Positions 59,344 to 64,000 of a stretch of 64,000 nt of DNA are shown here, one piece after another. The translations under genes were made by a program, and so were the position numbers. The stretch lies in assembly GCA_963682055.1 (NCBI GenBank), contig OY821745.1, positions 28,455,342-28,519,341 of the forward strand, read 5' to 3'. Within the stretch, counting starts at the first letter, position 1. The number at the start of each line of letters is the position of its first letter. This DNA is from Primula veris (Eukaryota; Streptophyta; Magnoliopsida; Ericales; Primulaceae). The notes beneath the pieces are model-generated. The model ran no database searches. It was not told where the DNA came from and saw nothing but the letters and a program-made list of their open reading frames with translations.

Positions 59344-59906
59344 TGTTTGGTAACATATTTTTTGGTTCAAAATCATATTTTAAAAATATGTTTTGAAAAT
59401 CCACTGAAAATCTATAATTTAAAAATATGGATTTTTTTAGTTTTTTCAGCTTAAAAATCAGACTTTTAGAAGCCGAATAATATGACACCCATATTAAAAT
59501 CTAAAATCCAAAATTCCACAAAAATAATCTGTTACCAAACGGACCGTCTGGACTTGTATTTATTATATTTTATTTTTAAAAAAATCACTATTTGTGTGTG
59601 GGGAAAATTTTGAATTTACATTTACAAATGTACATATTTATTCGTGTGTTCATACATTTCAATTACAATCATGTTTTCTGAAAGTAGTGTTATAACGTCT
59701 TGGTATACACTAATGTAAATGATATCATTTAACTCAATGGAAAAAAATGCCTCCACGATTGTCCGAACTCGTACTTGGTGACAAATAATGGGGTATGAAA
59801 AAAGAAATCCAAATCACAAGTCATCCATGGCTGATGGGCTTAAATATTTAAACTATTTTATAAACTTATGTCATCATACACTAAATAACTTATAGGTTTG
59901 TAACTA

Positions 59907-60164
59907 CTGCCTCCATCTTAAATTGTTAAAAATATACGAAAATACGTTAAAAATATACGAAAATACGTCTAATTTTGATCGACAAATAACTCATATATAA
60001 CTTGTCGAAATCAAATTTTTCAAAACTTAATCACATAATTCAAATGTTAAATTATATGAACATTTTTTAAAATTTTATATTTTAACAATTTAAGTCGGAG
60101 ATATTTACCGATCAAATTTACACGTATATACATAGTGCCCCAATATTTTGGGACGGATTGAGTG
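59907..60164. mobile_element. Stowaway-like MITE
   Basis: Ends CTGCCTCCATCTTAAATTG and CAATATTTTGGGACGGATTGAGTG are diverged inverted repeats with TA at both sides. A 24-bp internal stretch (AAAAATATACGAAAATACGT) is duplicated. Same family as the element at 2141. Confidence 0.78.
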
Positions 60165-60294
60165 TAAAAGAAACACTTAGTTATCCCAATTGATATGAAC
60201 AAATTTTTTTCCTTTAAATTTATATTATGCATAAACATAACCAGAGATGCAACTTTGTGTCATGGTCAAACCACCAATATTACAACAAACAAAC

Positions 60295-60601
60295 TGTGAA
60301 GACCCGATCATTCGATCGAACCGGTACCATCTGCTTTCTACCACCAATATTATATGCTTTGGCCCAATTTCATTCTCGTTTTTTGGGCCGCACGACCATC
60401 TGCTTCCTACCACCAATATTGTACGCTTTGGCTCAATTTCATTCTCGTTTCTTGGGCCGCACGACTTTAAAAAGACTTGATGATAAAAATAAGGGTACTT
60501 CAGACTTATATATTATATATTACTCACATATCTAGCTGATGTGTGATAACAATTACTTCTCTTTACCACGTCATTTTCCTATGAAAATTCGTATTATTAC
60601 A
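60295..60601 (-). repeat. 3' LTR of the TRIM element
   Basis: 307 bp. It holds a local tandem duplication of about 70 bp (GCCCAATTTCATTCTCGTTT with TGGGCCGCACGAC, twice) that is single in the 5' LTR. Confidence 0.85.
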
Positions 60602-60707
60602 TTATTCCCCCTTCAGGCACGACGTGCTCGTCGGACACGTCGGACTTCAGGGGTTCACTCATTCGTGTTAGTCTCAATATCGGCTAGATAATAGATCTGA
60701 TACCAAT

Positions 60708-61514
60708 TGTAACGACCCGGTCTTTCGATCGAACCGCCACCATCTTCTTTCTGCCACCAATACTGTCCGGTTTGGCCCAATTTCACCCTCGCTTCTTGGG
60801 TCGCACGACTTTGAAAGGCATTGATATTAAAAGGAGGATACTTCAAGCTTATATACTATATAATACTTACATATAAGGGTGGGCAAAAAATTTGTTATAT
60901 ATTTTGCGGGTTGTGGCAGATTGAGTGTAAAAAAAAAAACATTCCGCCCTAATCTGTTATATATTTTGAGGGTTGGGTTATGTTTAATGTTTCCAAACTG
61001 CGGGTTAATCCGTCGCAATCCGTTTCAACCCGCAATATAATATATAAATATCAATATATACATTGTGTGTATTTCAAGATACTAACCTCTCACTCTTATT
61101 CTATTTTAGTTTTACTACTTGTTCGTAAATGTTATAAACGTATTTTGATTGGTTTTATTTTGTATTTCTATTTGAAAATTTCAGTTTATTTTAAAATTTA
61201 GTTTGATTATGCAAACTATGAAAAATAAAGGACCAAAATAAAAATTTAAGAATCAAACCAAACCCAACCCGCAATTTATTTTGCGGTTTGGGTTGAGTTG
61301 GAGTTTTTATTGTAACGGGTTGGGTTGTATTGATTTGAGATTTAAAAATTTACCAACCCGCTACAATCCGTCCCGCGATTTTTTTTTTACGGGTTGTGTT
61401 AGAATTGAGGTCAATCCGTCCCGTGCCTACTCATACTCACATATCTAGGTAATGTGTAATAACAATTCGTTCTGTTTACCACGTCATTTATCTACGGAAA
61501 TACGAGTTATTACA
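60708..61514 (-). repeat. 5' LTR of the TRIM element, interrupted
   Basis: 807 bp including the nested element at 60875-61436; without it, about 240 bp matching the 3' LTR. Confidence 0.85.
60875..61436. mobile_element. hAT-like MITE nested in the TRIM LTR
   Basis: Ends AAGGGTGGGCA and GTGCCTACTCATAC are imperfect inverted repeats. TTACATAT and TCACATAT flank it as an 8-bp duplication with one mismatch, and the uninterrupted LTR copy has a single TCACATAT at that place. The interior has GCGGGTTG / CAACCCGC motifs facing each other. No coding capacity. Confidence 0.8.
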
Positions 61515-63664
61515 CAAACTTCATGTATCAATTTATTAAAGTGTATACCAACATGCTTAATCTGCCAAAAAAATACCTGCATTGTGAACACAATACAATG
61601 CATACTATTTTCCCAACAATCCAAACCTTCAAAAACAAGTACGTAACATTCATAATAAATAGGAGCACACAACAAAAGAATTAGACATGTAATTCATGAT
61701 TGACTTATCGCTACTACTTCCGCTTCGAACAATGGCTCATCTTCTTCGTCAACTACCGTTGCAAAATGATTAGAATCAACATTCAATATATGGTCTACAT
61801 TAAAACCAAAATCATTCGCAAATACTTTTAGGGTTCGTTTGTTTGGAAGATAAAGAAATCGAAATTGGACTGTAAATATTATTGGGCCCCCTAATATCTT
61901 GTGTGAGATGCTTATTAAACGTTGAGATTCTAAATATTGTTGGACCTCGGATTAACTGTTCAAGCGGTATATAAAAAGCCATCAGATTATTAATAATACT
62001 CCTCATAATTAACATGCTTATTTCTTATTTCTTATTAAAAAGCCATCAGATTATTAACATGCTTATTTCTTATCCTTATTTAACTTTTTTTTTATAATAA
62101 TACTCCTCGGACTTCTTTATCCTCCAGATTATTAATGCCATTTCGCCACGTATCTCATAAAAGAAGCCAACGTGAAACTCATGCCATGATATTTAATGGA
62201 GTTAATCAACCTATATCTCTCCTGCCAATAGAAATTTTACAAACCCCCCAAATAATTTAATTTTGTAGAGAAGACAATTTTTTGCCCCCCCTTCTTTAGT
62301 ACGTTGTACTTTTTACTTTTAGCGCATGTTCCTCATTAATTTTGTTTGTTATCTTTTTTAAATTTTTGATTTTAAAAACTTACATAAGTTTATTATCGCT
62401 ACTTTTTTTAACTTTTAAAAATCTAAATTTTTGAGAAATATAACTAAAAAAGCTAAAATCAAAAAAACCATACATTTTGAAGATTTTGGTAGCTTTTTCA
62501 CCACCATTTTAAGAATTTAAATGAATATTGATATTATCTCAACTAAAATTTTATTTGTATGTTTGACGTGTTAGTTGCTGTTTAAATATGATATTTTAAA
62601 AATTTATCAAAAAAAATGTATTATAAGTTATTTTGATTGAGAAAGCAAAACGTTATTAGCTAATGTCAAAAAAATCAATATCCTGAAAGTTATCTTTTTT
62701 AACTTTTTACAAAACACTCGTGTATATTTTGTAAATCAAGTTTTTTTCCTATTCCCTTTTTAAAGTAGGTTTTTGACTGAAAAGTTTAATAACAAACGGA
62801 CCATTATTCTTATATACACACAAATACAATGGTAAATGTTAAATTTTGTTGATTATTCTTAGACAAACATGATTTTGTTTTATATTCGGATTACTTTGCA
62901 AATTCTTTCGCTTCCGGAGAAGTAAAAATGGATAAGGGGAAAAGACATGTTTACATCTCTATTCTTATTTTTTTAATTATTTTTTTCATGAATTTTATCC
63001 TTTAAATGATATTACTATAAAGTTCATACTCCATCTAAATCTATACTATCAATTTAGAAGATATTCCATAAATCATGAATGTGTATGCCATATTTATAGA
63101 AATAAGTTCAATATTTATAGAAATAAGTTAAAGTAAACTTAAAGACCGTTGACTGTCACGATAATAAATTGGTATATAAGATACTTTTAAGATAAATTAA
63201 CAAAACATATTAAATTTTAAACTAAATTAAAAAAAATATATGTCAAAACTTTTTATTATCAAAAAATACTAAACAAATTTAATGTTGTTTATTCTCCTCT
63301 CTCTCATCTTACTCTATCTCTGCTCAATTCTTCTCTCTCATCAATTCTTCTATGTATCTCTCTCTGATCTTACTCTCTCTCTCCTCCATTTTTTCATGTA
63401 TATTTCTTTCATATCTCACTCTATCTATCTTCATTCCTTCACCACGAAAACCCGTCACTGACTACCGAACACCATTTATATTATATAGACATCCATATAC
63501 ATATAAATACAGATGTATACATACGTAATATATGAAAAATATATGAAATTGGTGAGATTGTTTTCTATTTATTAAGTTTTAAGACTTTTGTAAACCTTGT
63601 GGGTTTCAAGTTGAAAGAGTAGAATCCATATGTACAGTATTGAGATAAATCAATATGTAAGTGT

Positions 63665-63735
63665 ATGAAGTTTTAAAATTAGGGTATGAAGTTTAAAAAT
63701 TATGGTATAAAGTTTAAAAATTATGGTATGAACTC
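63665..63735. repeat. Short tandem repeat of a 24-bp unit
   Basis: TATGAAGTTTAAAAATTAGGG-like units recur about three times near 63665, 63687 and 63711. Confidence 0.6.
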
Positions 63736-64000
63736 TTTTTTAGATATTTGATTGTGATCCAGAACATTTAGGGTATGACGTTTTATAATTATCATATGAA
63801 TATTTTGTGAGTTTTTAATCATTTTTAGAGAGAGATGGGTGATTAGCATGTGTTAGAAAGAGCTGCAATTATCGTGTGTTAGAGAGAGAGAAGTGCGATT
63901 AGAGATGAAGAGTTGCGGTTAGAGAGAGATGTTAGATTAGAGAGATGTTATATTATGATCTGATTAGAATTAGAGAAATAATAAGTATATATATGTATGT

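Larger units (their letters stand above)
60290..61519 (-). mobile_element. TRIM retrotransposon with a MITE nested in its 5' LTR
   Basis: Read on the minus strand: 5' LTR 61514-60708, internal 60707-60602 (106 bp), 3' LTR 60601-60295. Both LTRs start TGTAATAA and end CACA or TACA. A primer site, TTGGTATCAGATC, follows the 5' LTR, and a purine tract, GAAGGGGGAATAA, precedes the 3' LTR. A 5-bp duplication (CAAAC in plus terms) flanks the whole at 60290-60294 and 61515-61519. With no room for any gene, it fits terminal-repeat retrotransposons in miniature, which move using proteins of other elements. Confidence 0.9.
58402..64000. other. Intergenic region right of ANGUSTIFOLIA
   Basis: The first 250 bases carry the ANGUSTIFOLIA 5' UTR and promoter, with a GA/TG-rich stretch at 58425-58480. 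Beyond are a TIR element, a MITE, a TRIM element with a nested insertion, and AT-rich DNA to the window end. CT-rich sequence at 63290-63420 and short GATTAGAGAGAG repeats at 63830-63950 are low-complexity. No supported gene. Confidence 0.55.

Noticed and set aside
60708..61514. tRNA gene near the TGATACCAAT sequence
   Set aside because: It is the complement of a retrotransposon primer site next to an LTR, not a cloverleaf.

Overview
This window is nuclear DNA from a flowering plant, most likely a eudicot. It has AT-rich intergenic sequence, GT-AG introns, plant-only gene families (plastid ribosomal protein, ANGUSTIFOLIA, REVEILLE MYB, BYPASS-like, CBE1-like) and many plant transposons. I cannot name the species from sequence alone.

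Layout from left to right. 1-2670: the 5' coding exon of a MAP kinase on the minus strand; the rest of the gene lies beyond the left edge. 6571-7629: a single-exon BYPASS1-like gene (minus), probably with a 4-kb 5'-UTR intron full of tandem repeats that reaches 11681. 14687-17357: a five-exon DUF2358/NTF2-like plastid protein gene (minus). 18421-31270: the plastid ribosomal protein L5 gene (minus). It has three exons and an 11.1-kb first intron that holds a 5.2-kb Ty1/copia element in antisense and a 3.7-kb inverted repeat built of tandem arrays. 34199-43099: a ten-exon CBE1-like eIF4E-binding protein gene (plus). 43990-47546: an eight-exon REVEILLE8/6-type clock MYB gene (minus). 48846-58401: a ten-exon ANGUSTIFOLIA gene (minus). 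58402-64000: intergenic DNA with Stowaway-like and other TIR elements and a TRIM retrotransposon carrying a nested MITE. The genes have unrelated jobs: signalling, organelle translation, translation control, clock and cell shape. There is no operon logic.

The most unusual signal is in ANGUSTIFOLIA. Its first intron looks like an LTR-derived insertion into coding sequence, with a CCTAG direct repeat at both ends and splice sites lying in those repeats. Inside intron 2 a second, partial copy of exons 1 and 2 is fused with no intron between them yet continues into intron-2 sequence, as expected of a fossil of the allele before the intron arrived. Intron 2 also carries about ten tandem copies of the exon-2 3' end with its 5' splice site. 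Tandem expansions next to 5' splice sites recur in the MAPK, BYPASS-like and L5 genes.

Exon boundaries were read by hand from splice consensus, reading-frame continuity and remembered family sequence. All spliced reading frames close without a stop. No database search or expression data was available.
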